A stretch of DNA of 8,377 bases, taken from the NCBI GenBank assembly GCA_035942915.1, contig DASZCR010000100.1, positions 1 to 8,377 of the forward strand, read 5' to 3'. A program made the translations under genes and the position numbers. The DNA comes from DASZCR01 sp035942915 (GTDB lineage: Bacteria > Acidobacteriota > Blastocatellia > Pyrinomonadales > Pyrinomonadaceae). Shown here in pieces: positions 1 to 7,025 of this stretch; positions within the stretch are counted from its first letter, which is position 1, and every line of letters begins with the position of its first letter. Below the pieces are notes generated by a model. It saw only the letters and a program-made list of their open reading frames with translations. It ran no database searches and was not told the DNA's origin.

Positions 1-884
1 GCGTAGACGGGGCCGATGCCCATCTCTTCGGGCGGGCAACCGGCCGTCGCGTAGGCGACGAAACGCGCCAGCGGACGCAAGCCCAGTTCGCGCGCACGCT
101 CCTCGCTCATCACGACGACGGCTGCCGCGCCGTCCGACATCTGCGAGGCGTTGCCTGCGGTGATGGTTCCCTGCGCGTGGAAGGCGGGTTTCAACTTGGC
201 GAGCGTCTCTTCCGACGTGTCGCGGCGCACGCCTTCGTCGCGGTCGAAGGTGACTTCGCGGCGCTCCTTCCGACCCTTCGCGTTCAACTCCTCGAACGTG
301 ACGGGCAGCGGCACTATCTCTTCGTCAAACTTTCCCTCATCCTGCGCGGCCGCCGCGCGTCTGTGCGAGCGCGCGGAGAAGGCGTCCTGCTCCTCGCGCG
401 TCACTTCATACTTGCGAGCGACGTTCTCCGTCGCAAGCCCCATGTTGAGATAAAAGTCCGGGTAGTGCTCGACCAGATAGGGGTTCGGGCGGATGTGATG
501 ACCGCCCATCGGAATCATCGACATCGTTTCGAGTCCCCCGGCGACGATGATATCGGCCGAGCCTGTGCGAACGCGGTCGGCGGCGATGGCGATGGATTGC
601 AGACCCGAAGAGCAGAAGCGATTGATGGTCATCGCGCTGGTTTCCACCGGGAGACCGGCGCGGATGGCCGCCGCGCGCGCCACGTTCATGCCCTGTTCGG
701 CCTCCGGCATCGCGCAGCCCATAATCACGTCTTCAACCTGCGAGCCTTCGAGTTCGCCCGCACGCCGCAGCGCCTCGCGGATGACGATAGCGCCCATCTC
801 GTCGGGTCGCGTGTCGCGCAGAGTTCCCTTCGGCGCTTTGCCGACCGCCGTGCGGACGGCCGAAACGATGACAGCATCTCTCAT
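1..884 (-). CDS. fadA: Acetyl-CoA acyltransferase (thiolase), FadA type, 3' end outside window
   Basis: Thiolases catalyse the last step of beta-oxidation, splitting 3-ketoacyl-CoA with CoA into acetyl-CoA and a shortened acyl-CoA in the cytoplasm. The 294 residues visible begin MRDAVIVSAVRTAVGK, the usual thiolase start. The acyl-accepting cysteine is Cys91 in NRFCSSGLQ. Further family motifs are AGGLETMS (114-121), MGLATENVA (147-155) and TAGNASQMSDGAA (241-253). Family members are about 390-430 residues, so about 100-130 residues, including the GHP histidine and the second catalytic cysteine, lie beyond the left edge. The ATG at 884 has a good Shine-Dalgarno AGAGGGA 5 nt upstream. It is the third gene of the operon, 34 bp after the YbaK-family gene, and pairs functionally with the FadN-type gene, as in the Bacillus fadN-fadA-fadE operon. 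A biosynthetic acetyl-CoA acetyltransferase cannot be excluded, but the neighbours favour degradation. Confidence 0.93.
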   Translation of the reverse strand, partial: MRDAVIVSAVRTAVGKAPKGTLRDTRPDEMGAIVIREALRRAGELEGSQVEDVIMGCAMPEAEQGMNVARAAAIRAGLPVETSAMTINRFCSSGLQSIAIAADRVRTGSADIIVAGGLETMSMIPMGGHHIRPNPYLVEHYPDFYLNMGLATENVARKYEVTREEQDAFSARSHRRAAAAQDEGKFDEEIVPLPVTFEELNAKGRKERREVTFDRDEGVRRDTSEETLAKLKPAFHAQGTITAGNASQMSDGAAAVVVMSEERARELGLRPLARFVAYATAGCPPEEMGIGPVY

Positions 885-889
885 AAACT

Positions 890-896
890 TCCCTCT
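890..896 (-). promoter_or_regulatory. Ribosome binding site of the thiolase gene
   Basis: The minus strand reads AGAGGGA followed by 5 nt (AGTTT with the adjoining bases) and then ATG at 884. It is the clearest Shine-Dalgarno sequence in the window and fixes the thiolase start. It sits in the 34-bp gap after the YbaK-family stop codon (TAA at 919-921). No hairpin terminator is visible in that gap, so read-through from the upstream gene is expected. Confidence 0.75.
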
Positions 897-918
897 TTCT
901 ACTTCTCCGACCCCGAAT

Positions 919-1392
919 TTAAATCGCTACTTCGACCTCCTCGACCGGGAGCAACTCGCGCAGGACGCGCGGCGCTATCGAGACGAGGAAGCCACGCTTG
1001 CCGCCGTTGATGTAAATCTTCGGCAACTGAAAAATCGTCCGCTCGACGTAGACGGGCAGCCGCGCACGCGTTCCGAAAGGGCTTGTCCCGCCGACCAGAT
1101 AGCCCGTGTGCCGCTCGGCCGCTCGCGGCTCGCAAGGGCTGACGGCCTTGACGCCGAGCGTCCGCGCAAGCCTTTTGGTCGAAACCTCACGGTCGCCGTG
1201 CATCAGCACGACGAGAGGCTGGCGCGCCTCCGTCTCCATCACCAGCGTCTTGACGACCGTGTGCTCGTCAACGCCCAACTCCTCCGCAGAGCGACGCGTG
1301 CCGCCGCGCTCCTCGTAATCGTAAAGGTGCGGCTCGAATTCGACCTTGCGCTCGCGCAAGAGCCTGACGGCCGGTGTCACAGGATATTCCAC
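919..1392 (-). CDS. ybaK: YbaK/EbsC-family aminoacyl-tRNA deacylase (Cys-tRNA(Pro) deacylase-like)
   Basis: The 157-residue protein matches the YbaK/EbsC family in length and motifs. Members hydrolyse mischarged aminoacyl-tRNAs in the cytoplasm, classically Cys-tRNA(Pro) made by prolyl-tRNA synthetase. It starts VTPAVRLLRERKVEFEPHLY, like characterised YbaK proteins. Lys48 in VVKTLV is the position of the lysine conserved across the family. The glycine-rich binding-site loop is GGTSPFG (101-107), and the C-terminal strand pair INGGKRGFLVSIAP (128-141) is also typical. The start is a GTG at 1392, supported by GAGGA 5 nt upstream, just after the stop of the preceding gene. It lies 11 bp downstream of the fadN-type gene and 34 bp upstream of the thiolase, so it is almost certainly co-transcribed with them although its role is unrelated. 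The exact tRNA substrate cannot be read from the sequence. Confidence 0.92.
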   Translation of the reverse strand: MEYPVTPAVRLLRERKVEFEPHLYDYEERGGTRRSAEELGVDEHTVVKTLVMETEARQPLVVLMHGDREVSTKRLARTLGVKAVSPCEPRAAERHTGYLVGGTSPFGTRARLPVYVERTIFQLPKIYINGGKRGFLVSIAPRVLRELLPVEEVEVAI

Positions 1393-1397
1393 GCGCG

Positions 1398-1402
1398 TCC
1401 TC
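1398..1402 (-). promoter_or_regulatory. Ribosome binding site deciding the GTG start of the YbaK-family gene
   Basis: The minus strand has GAGGA, 5 nt, then GTG at 1392. The site sits immediately after the TAG stop (1404-1406) of the upstream fadN-type gene, so the two genes are probably translationally close-coupled. There is no ATG at this position, which is why the GTG is chosen. Confidence 0.55.
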
Positions 1403-1403
1403 G

Positions 1404-3815
1404 CTAATTCCGCAGAGGCTTGCCCGTCTTCAACATGTGCGCGATGCGCTCCTGCGTGCGGCGCTGGCCGCAGAGCGAGAGGAAGGCTTCGCGTTCGAGG
1501 TCGAGCAGGTATTGCTCGCTGACACGCGTCGGGTGGTTCAAGTCGCCGCCCGTCAGGATGCGCGCCAGTTTCTCACCTATCAGCGCGTCGTGTTCGGAGA
1601 TGAAGCCGCCGCGCTTCATCTGATGGATGCCGAGTTTGATGGTCGCCAGCGCAGAGAGGCCGAGCGCGAGCACGTCTTCGCGCTGACGCGGCGGCGTGTA
1701 GCCGGTCGCAGCCAGTGCGAGCACTTCCTGCTTGGCGTCGGCGATGAGACGGTCGGCGTTCATCGAGACGGAATCCTCTTCGCGCAGGAAACCGTAAGAG
1801 CGCGCCTCCTCCGCCGAAGTGGCGACCTTCGCCATTGCGATAGTCTCAAATGCGCGCTTGACAAAGGGGAACGGGTCGGCCTCCGAGACGCCCGGCGGTA
1901 TCGAATCGAGCGCGCGCACGAGCATCTCCTTCGTCCCGCCGCCCGCAGGGATAAGCCCGACGCCGACCTCGACCAACCCGATGTAGGTCTCCGCTGAGGC
2001 GCGCACGCGGTCTGCGTGCAGAGTCATCTCGCAGCCGCCGCCGAAGGTCATCTGAAAAGGCGCGACGACGACCGGCTTGGCCGAGTAACGCAGACTCATC
2101 GTCGCGTTCTGAAAGGCGCGGATGGCGAGGTCTAAGTCTTCCCAGTTCTCCTCCTGAGCTTCGAGGAGCATCAACATCAAATTCGCGCCGACCGAAAAGT
2201 TCTGTCCCTGATTGCCGACCACGAGGCCGACGAAATTGCGCTCCACTTCGGCCAGCGACTGCTTAATCATCTGCAACGTGTCGCCGCCGATGGCGTTCAT
2301 CTTCGAGTGAAATTCCAGACAGGCGACGCCGTCGCCGAGGTCTATCAAAGATGCGCCCGCGTTCTTTTTAACAATCCCGGTGCGGTCTTTCAACGCCTTC
2401 AAAATCACGACGCCCGGCGGGTCTGCCAGCGGCACGTACTGTTCCGTCGCAAAATCGAAATAGAGTCGCTGGCCGCCTTCGTTCTTGTAGAAAGAGTTCG
2501 CGCCCGCCGCCAGCATCCGCTCGACGTTTGCAGGAACTTTGCGCCCCTCAGCCCTCAAACGTTCGACCGAACGCTCGACACCGATGGCGTCCCAGACCTC
2601 GAAGACGCCCAACTCCCAATTGAAACCCCAACGCATTGCGCGGTCGACTTCGACGACCGTATCGGCCACTTCCGGGATGCGATTGGCCGCGTACTGAAGT
2701 GTCTTCGAGATGGTCTTCCAGAGGAATTGCCCGGCGCGTTCCTTGCCCCAGACGAGCGCCTTCAGACGCTCGCGCGTGTCCTCGATGTTCTTGGCCGCAT
2801 CGAGCGCGGGCAGTTTCACCTTCTGCTGCGGGCGATATTCGAGCGACGCATAATCGAGCGTCCAAATCTCCTGCTTGTCGCCCTCGCCCTTCTGCTTGCG
2901 GTAGAAGCCGCCCTTCGTCTTGTTGCCGAGGATGCCGCGCGTGACCATCTCGCGCATGAAATCGGGCACGACGTAGACATCCCGGTCTTCGTCTTCGGGG
3001 ACGGCCTCGTAGAGATTCTGCGCGACGTGCGTGAGGATGTCCAAGCCGACGAGGTCGAACGTGCGGAAGGTGGCCGTCTTCGGTCGTCCGACGGCAGGCC
3101 CCGTCAGTTTGTCCACCTCTTCGACCGTGTAACCGTCTTCGAGCATCGTCTTGATGGTGACGAGCGCGCCGTAAGTTCCGATGCGATTGGCGATGAAGTT
3201 CGGCCGGTCTTTGGCAATGACGACGCCCTTGCCGAGACGCTCGTCGAGAAAACCATAGACGGCGCAGGAGACTTCCGGCCGTGTCCATTCGGTGCGAATC
3301 AACTCGACGAGGTGCAGGTAGCGCGGCGGGTTGAAGAAGTGTATGCCGAGGAAGTGGGCGCGGAAATCTTCCGTCCGCCCCTCGGCCAGTTGCCTGATGG
3401 GGATGCCGCTCGTGTTCGAGGCGACGACCGAGCCGGCGCGCCGGAACTGTTCGACGCGCTCGTAGAGCGAGCGTTTGATGTCCAGATTTTCGACGACGGC
3501 CTCGATGATGAGGTCGCAATCTTTGATGCGCGGCAAATCGTCTTCAAAGTTGCCGGTCTGGACGAGCGACGACAGTTCGGGCGTGAAGAAAGCGGCGGGC
3601 TTGGCCTTCTTCGCTCCCTCCAATCCGGCGCGCGCAATCCGCGAGCGCACCTCCGGCGAGTCGAGCGTCAGCCCTCTGGCCTGCTCTTCGGTCGTCAACG
3701 AACGCGGGACGATGTCGAGCAGGAGCGTCGGCACGCCAGCGTTCGCGAGGTGCGCGGCAATCTGCGCGCCCATCGTGCCCGCGCCGAGCACCGCCGCTTT
3801 TTCAATCCGAAGCAT
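1404..3815 (-). CDS. fadN: 3-hydroxyacyl-CoA dehydrogenase/enoyl-CoA hydratase fusion, FadN type
   Basis: This 803-residue bifunctional enzyme hydrates trans-2-enoyl-CoA and oxidises the 3-hydroxyacyl-CoA with NAD in fatty-acid beta-oxidation. The dehydrogenase is N-terminal: Rossmann loop GAGTMG (11-16), SNTSG (133-137), catalytic His159 in GIHFFNPP, partner Glu171 in LVELI, and Asn210 in PNFIANR. The crotonase domain is C-terminal (about 488-680): oxyanion-hole segment FSVGAN (540-545), Glu596 in GGGCE and Glu616 in VEVGVGLIPAGGG. Both acid/base glutamates are present, so the hydratase should be active. This order is the reverse of FadB/FadJ and is the FadN arrangement. The reading frame is open to a TTG at 3893, but the family start is MLRIEKAAVLGAGTMG at 3815, and the promoter and operator lie over the extra N-terminal codons. 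No good Shine-Dalgarno precedes 3815; a GGAAAGG lies further upstream. It is the first gene of the operon. Confidence 0.93.
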   Translation of the reverse strand: MLRIEKAAVLGAGTMGAQIAAHLANAGVPTLLLDIVPRSLTTEEQARGLTLDSPEVRSRIARAGLEGAKKAKPAAFFTPELSSLVQTGNFEDDLPRIKDCDLIIEAVVENLDIKRSLYERVEQFRRAGSVVASNTSGIPIRQLAEGRTEDFRAHFLGIHFFNPPRYLHLVELIRTEWTRPEVSCAVYGFLDERLGKGVVIAKDRPNFIANRIGTYGALVTIKTMLEDGYTVEEVDKLTGPAVGRPKTATFRTFDLVGLDILTHVAQNLYEAVPEDEDRDVYVVPDFMREMVTRGILGNKTKGGFYRKQKGEGDKQEIWTLDYASLEYRPQQKVKLPALDAAKNIEDTRERLKALVWGKERAGQFLWKTISKTLQYAANRIPEVADTVVEVDRAMRWGFNWELGVFEVWDAIGVERSVERLRAEGRKVPANVERMLAAGANSFYKNEGGQRLYFDFATEQYVPLADPPGVVILKALKDRTGIVKKNAGASLIDLGDGVACLEFHSKMNAIGGDTLQMIKQSLAEVERNFVGLVVGNQGQNFSVGANLMLMLLEAQEENWEDLDLAIRAFQNATMSLRYSAKPVVVAPFQMTFGGGCEMTLHADRVRASAETYIGLVEVGVGLIPAGGGTKEMLVRALDSIPPGVSEADPFPFVKRAFETIAMAKVATSAEEARSYGFLREEDSVSMNADRLIADAKQEVLALAATGYTPPRQREDVLALGLSALATIKLGIHQMKRGGFISEHDALIGEKLARILTGGDLNHPTRVSEQYLLDLEREAFLSLCGQRRTQERIAHMLKTGKPLRN

Positions 3816-3864
3816 AGGGGACTTATCAACACCTTTCCGAGAAGATTTCCGCCACACCGCCCAC

Positions 3865-3893
3865 ATGATACTGAATGAACGCTCATTCAGCAA
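3865..3893 (-). promoter_or_regulatory. Promoter of the beta-oxidation operon
   Basis: On the minus strand, TTGCTG (3893 to 3888) and TATCAT (3870 to 3865) are separated by 17 bp, a standard sigma-70 arrangement with four of six matches in the -35 and five of six in the -10 against TATAAT. Transcription would begin near 3858, giving a leader of roughly 43 nt to the ATG at 3815. The spacer is almost exactly filled by the palindrome at 3871-3890. The placement is predicted from sequence only. Confidence 0.6.
3871..3890. promoter_or_regulatory. Palindromic operator, FadR (TetR family)-like
   Basis: CTGAATGA-ACGC-TCATTCAG is a perfect 8-bp inverted repeat around a 4-bp centre. The half-sites TGAATGA and TCATTCA with 4-bp spacing match the operator consensus known for the TetR-family repressor FadR of Bacillus subtilis, which controls the fadN-fadA-fadE operon and is released by long-chain acyl-CoA. 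Here it occupies the promoter spacer and overlaps the last three bases of the -35, where a bound dimer would block RNA polymerase. No regulator gene lies in the window, so the protein that binds is inferred from the site and the operon's function. Confidence 0.75.
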
Positions 3894-3927
3894 GCCCTTT
3901 CCGTCGCCGTCTCCCCGTTTAAATATA

Positions 3928-3955
3928 TTGACATTTCGCCGCCGCCGTATATGCT
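3928..3955 (+). promoter_or_regulatory. Near-consensus promoter of the STAND gene
   Basis: TTGACA (3928-3933) is a perfect -35, followed by 16 bp and TATGCT (3950-3955) as the -10. An A/T-rich run (TTTAAATATAT) lies just upstream of the -35 and could act as an UP element. The predicted start is near 3962, giving a leader of about 43 nt before the ATG at 4005. It faces away from the operon promoter, whose palindrome ends 37 bp upstream of this -35, so the operator probably does not directly occlude it. No operator-like repeat is seen within it, suggesting constitutive expression. Confidence 0.65.
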
Positions 3956-4004
3956 ACCCCCGCCCGACCCCGGTTCTCTCTGATGAGCCGTCTCTCACGA
4001 AGCG

Positions 4005-6995
4005 ATGATGAGCCAACCGAAAGTAGTCATCAGCAGTACGGCGCGCGACCTGCCGGAGCACCGCAAGGAGGTGATGGATGCCTGCTTGCGGCAGGGCATG
4101 TTCCCCGTGATGATGGAGCACCTGCCCGCCAGCGACAGCGAAGCGGTCGCCGTCTCGCTCAAGTTGGTGGACGAGGCGGACATCTACGTCGGCGTCTTCG
4201 CGCATCGCTACGGCTACGTGCCGAAGGAGAATAATCCGCGCCGGATTTCCATCACCGAGATGGAATATGAACGCGCCATCGAGCGCAAAATCCCGCGCCT
4301 CATCTTCCTGATGGACAAGGCGCACGCCATCACGATTGACGCCGTCGAACAGGGCGAAGGTGCTCTCAAACTCGGCGAACTCAAAAAGCGTCTGGAGACG
4401 GAGCGCGTCGTCAACTACTTCAACTCGCCGACCGACCTGCGCGCGCACGTCATCAACAGCCTCTCGCAGCACCGCGAACCAGACCTCAGCGCGTTCCACT
4501 ACGTCAGCAACATCCCCGCGCCGCCCGAAGCCTTCATCGCGCACCCCTACACGCTGCTGCAAACCCACAGGCTCGTCGGACGCCAGCCCGAACTGAACCT
4601 GCTCACCAACTGGGTGACGCGAGAGCGCGAGCGAATCTATCAGGCGCACATTCTGAACGTCGTCGCCATCGGCGGGCTTGGCAAAAGCGCGCTGACGTGG
4701 AAGTGGTTCACGGACATCGCCCCGCAGGAGATGAAACCTCTGGCGGGTCGCATGTGGTGGAGTTTCTACGAATCGGACGCGACCTTCGAGAACTTCGTCA
4801 CGCGCGCACTGGCTTACGTCTCGCGTCTGCCGCTCGACGAAGTCCAACAGATTCCCGCGCCCGAACGCGAAGCGCAACTGCTCACCGCACTCGACCGCGA
4901 ACCGTTCCTCTTCGTGCTCGACGGCCTTGAGCGCATCCTCATCGCCTACGCGCGGATGGACGCAGCACACCTCAGCGACGACGACTACGACCGGCAGACG
5001 GCAAACTTCGTCGCCAACGTCTACGGGCTGCCCGCCAGCGCGGCTCAATCCTTCACGGGCGAGCATCGCCTGCGCAAGACGGCAGACCCGCGCGCAGGCT
5101 CTTTCCTGCGCAAGCTGAGCGCCGTGCGCGCCGCGCGCATCCTCGTCAGCACGCGTCTCTATCCGACCGATTTGCAGAGCCTGACGGGCGACCCTCTGCC
5201 CGGTAGCTCCGCGATTTTCCTCACGGGTCTGGCCGACGACGACGCGCTCGAACTGTGGCGGTCGTTCGGCGTGACGGGCGGACGCGACCTTCTGCTGCCG
5301 CTCTTCAACCGCGTCGGCAATCACCCGCTGTTGATTCAGGCGCTGGCGAGCGAGGTCGCGCGCTACCGCGCCGCGCCCGGCGATTTCGACATCTGGCAGC
5401 GCAACCACCCGGACTTCGACCCCTTCAGCCTGCCGCTCGTGCAGGTGAAAACGCACGTGCTCGAATTCGCGCTGCGTGGTCTTGACGACACCGCGCGCCA
5501 GACGCTGCAAGTCATCGCCGCCTTCCGCATGCCCGCACGCTACGACACGCTCGCCGCGCTGCTCATCGGCGAGGTCAAGGCGTGCGCCGACGAGCGTGAA
5601 CTGGACGATGTCTTGACCGAGTTGGAAGACCGGGGGCTGGTCGGTTGGGATAAGCGTGCGAACCGCTACGACCTCCATCCGATTGTGCGCGGGGTGGTCT
5701 GGGGCAATCTGGGCAAGGACACGAGGCGCGGCGTCTATACGGACTTGCGGATGCACTTTGAGGCGTTGCCACAGTCCGACGAGTGGCAAAAGTTCACGAG
5801 TCTGGAAGACCTGACTCCGTCCATCGAACTCTACAACACCTTGATTGGCCTCGAACGTTATGATGATGCTTACGAGGTCTTTGTCGAACGTTTGAGCAAG
5901 CCGATGCTCTATCGTCTGAGCGCGAATCGGCAGCAGGTCGAACTCCTTGAGATGCTCTTTCCTGACGGGAAAGACAAGTTGAGCAATACGGAAAATCTGG
6001 CCTACGTGCTCAACGCTCTGGGATTGGTCTATAAGCTGAGCGGCCAACCGAAACGGGGCGCTCCCTTGCTGTTTCGCGCCAACACAATCTATGCGGCTTT
6101 GAACCGCACCAAGAGTCAGGGCACCGCCTTACACAACCTCTCAGAGGCACACAGGCAGTCGGGACAATTGTTTGAATCTGAGGCTATGGCGCGTCGCGTC
6201 CTGCTGCTGACGCGCGAGTTGGAGTCGAACTTTTCCGAGGCCGTCATCTTACAGTTGCTCGGCGTCATCCTCGCCACGAGCGCCAAAACAGATATCGCCG
6301 ACCTTGCTTTCCGGCGCGCCGTCAAGCTGTTTACCAGCGAGCATCAACAGCAGTGGGTCGGCTATACGAACGCCAAGCAGGCGCAGAGATTACTGTGGAT
6401 GGGCGACTTATCAACGGCCGACTATCTGGCTGAGCGAGCCTACACGTTGTCGCAGGAGCCTTACATGTATCTCGCAGGCTTCATTCAGGCGTTATGTCTG
6501 CGCGGGCGCATCGCGCTCCGTCAGGGAGACAAGAGTAAATCCGACGCCTTTTTGCACGAGGCCGTCACGCGCGCCCGCTCCGTCAATCTCGTCGAAGAAG
6601 AGCTCTCGGCGCTCGTCGCGTTGGCCGAGTTGCGTCGGCAGGAGGGGAACCGCAAGGCGGCGCGCGATTTTTTGGACGACCTGTGGGAGTTGGCCGAGCG
6701 CGGGCCGTATCCGCTGTTTCATGCAGACGCTTGCAACGTGCTGGCGCAGATTGAGCGCGACGAAGACAATCAGGAGAAGGCTGCGGAGGCGGCTGTGCGC
6801 GCCTATGAGTTAGCGTGGTGCGACGGGCCGCCGTTCGCTTATCACTGGGGAATGGTGAAGGCCGGGAAGCACCTGCGGGAATTGGGCGCGGGCGTGCCTT
6901 CGCTGCCGCCGTTTGACCCGTCGAAGTTCGACCGGATGCCGGAAGTGGAGATTGACCTCGACGACGAGTTTCACATCGGGACGACGGCGGCCTAG
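4005..6995 (+). CDS. STAND ATPase: DUF4062, NB-ARC/NACHT-type NTPase, TPR-like repeats
   Basis: A 996-residue cytoplasmic NLR-like protein, no signal peptide or membrane segment. Residues 5-155 are a DUF4062 domain: KVVISSTARDLPEHRKEVM (6-24), EADIYVGVFAHRYGYVP (57-73), SITEMEYERA (82-91). The ATPase follows: Walker A IGGLGKSA with Lys227, Walker B FLFVLDGLE with Asp306, sensor-like ARILVSTR (377-384), GNHPLL (438-443), then a winged-helix segment (about 490-566) ending in YDLHPIVR, where LHP (557-559) takes the place of MHD. From about 600 to 960 the protein is helical with TPR-like units, for example 664-697, 702-736, 823-857 and 865-895, and it ends in an acidic tail. In this family a ligand bound by the repeats triggers ATP-dependent oligomerisation that activates the N-terminal effector; antiphage defence is a likely but inferred role. 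An in-frame stop at 3984-3986 leaves only the ATGs at 4005 and 4008 as starts; no clear Shine-Dalgarno precedes them. The target and effector chemistry are unknown. Confidence 0.88.
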   Translation: MMSQPKVVISSTARDLPEHRKEVMDACLRQGMFPVMMEHLPASDSEAVAVSLKLVDEADIYVGVFAHRYGYVPKENNPRRISITEMEYERAIERKIPRLIFLMDKAHAITIDAVEQGEGALKLGELKKRLETERVVNYFNSPTDLRAHVINSLSQHREPDLSAFHYVSNIPAPPEAFIAHPYTLLQTHRLVGRQPELNLLTNWVTRERERIYQAHILNVVAIGGLGKSALTWKWFTDIAPQEMKPLAGRMWWSFYESDATFENFVTRALAYVSRLPLDEVQQIPAPEREAQLLTALDREPFLFVLDGLERILIAYARMDAAHLSDDDYDRQTANFVANVYGLPASAAQSFTGEHRLRKTADPRAGSFLRKLSAVRAARILVSTRLYPTDLQSLTGDPLPGSSAIFLTGLADDDALELWRSFGVTGGRDLLLPLFNRVGNHPLLIQALASEVARYRAAPGDFDIWQRNHPDFDPFSLPLVQVKTHVLEFALRGLDDTARQTLQVIAAFRMPARYDTLAALLIGEVKACADERELDDVLTELEDRGLVGWDKRANRYDLHPIVRGVVWGNLGKDTRRGVYTDLRMHFEALPQSDEWQKFTSLEDLTPSIELYNTLIGLERYDDAYEVFVERLSKPMLYRLSANRQQVELLEMLFPDGKDKLSNTENLAYVLNALGLVYKLSGQPKRGAPLLFRANTIYAALNRTKSQGTALHNLSEAHRQSGQLFESEAMARRVLLLTRELESNFSEAVILQLLGVILATSAKTDIADLAFRRAVKLFTSEHQQQWVGYTNAKQAQRLLWMGDLSTADYLAERAYTLSQEPYMYLAGFIQALCLRGRIALRQGDKSKSDAFLHEAVTRARSVNLVEEELSALVALAELRRQEGNRKAARDFLDDLWELAERGPYPLFHADACNVLAQIERDEDNQEKAAEAAVRAYELAWCDGPPFAYHWGMVKAGKHLRELGAGVPSLPPFDPSKFDRMPEVEIDLDDEFHIGTTAA

Positions 6996-7025
6996 TAACT
7001 TATCTTCGACGCCCGACGGGTGAGT

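Noticed and set aside
177..1010. Plus-strand open frames of 277 and 286 codons over the thiolase and YbaK-family genes
   Set aside because: Both the thiolase and the deacylase are supported by catalytic motifs on the opposite strand; these frames have none.
3823..3831. DnaA-box-like TTATCAACA
   Set aside because: It is a single imperfect copy with no cluster, no A/T-rich unwinding region and no replication genes nearby.
2307..3878. 523-codon open frame on the plus strand opposite fadN
   Set aside because: It is antisense to the clearly conserved dehydrogenase, shows no family motifs, and also runs across the operon promoter.
3951..3983. Eleven-codon leader peptide frame (ATG at 3951, stop overlapping the ATG at 3983)
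   Set aside because: Its start codon lies inside the predicted -10 element, upstream of the likely transcription start, so it would not be in the mRNA.
3954..6047. Long 697-codon open frame on the minus strand opposite the STAND gene
   Set aside because: It is the antisense shadow of a strongly C/G-ending codon pattern. It has no recognisable domain, is rich in Arg, Val and Asp/Glu as such shadows are, and it closes where the G+C of the STAND gene falls.
6481..6488. TCATTCAG, half of the FadR-like operator, inside the STAND gene
   Set aside because: Only one half-site is present, with no inverted partner at the right spacing, and it lies in coding sequence.
6996..7025. Possible bidirectional terminator between the convergent genes (CCCGACGGG)
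   Set aside because: The stem is only three base pairs and there is no T-run on either side.
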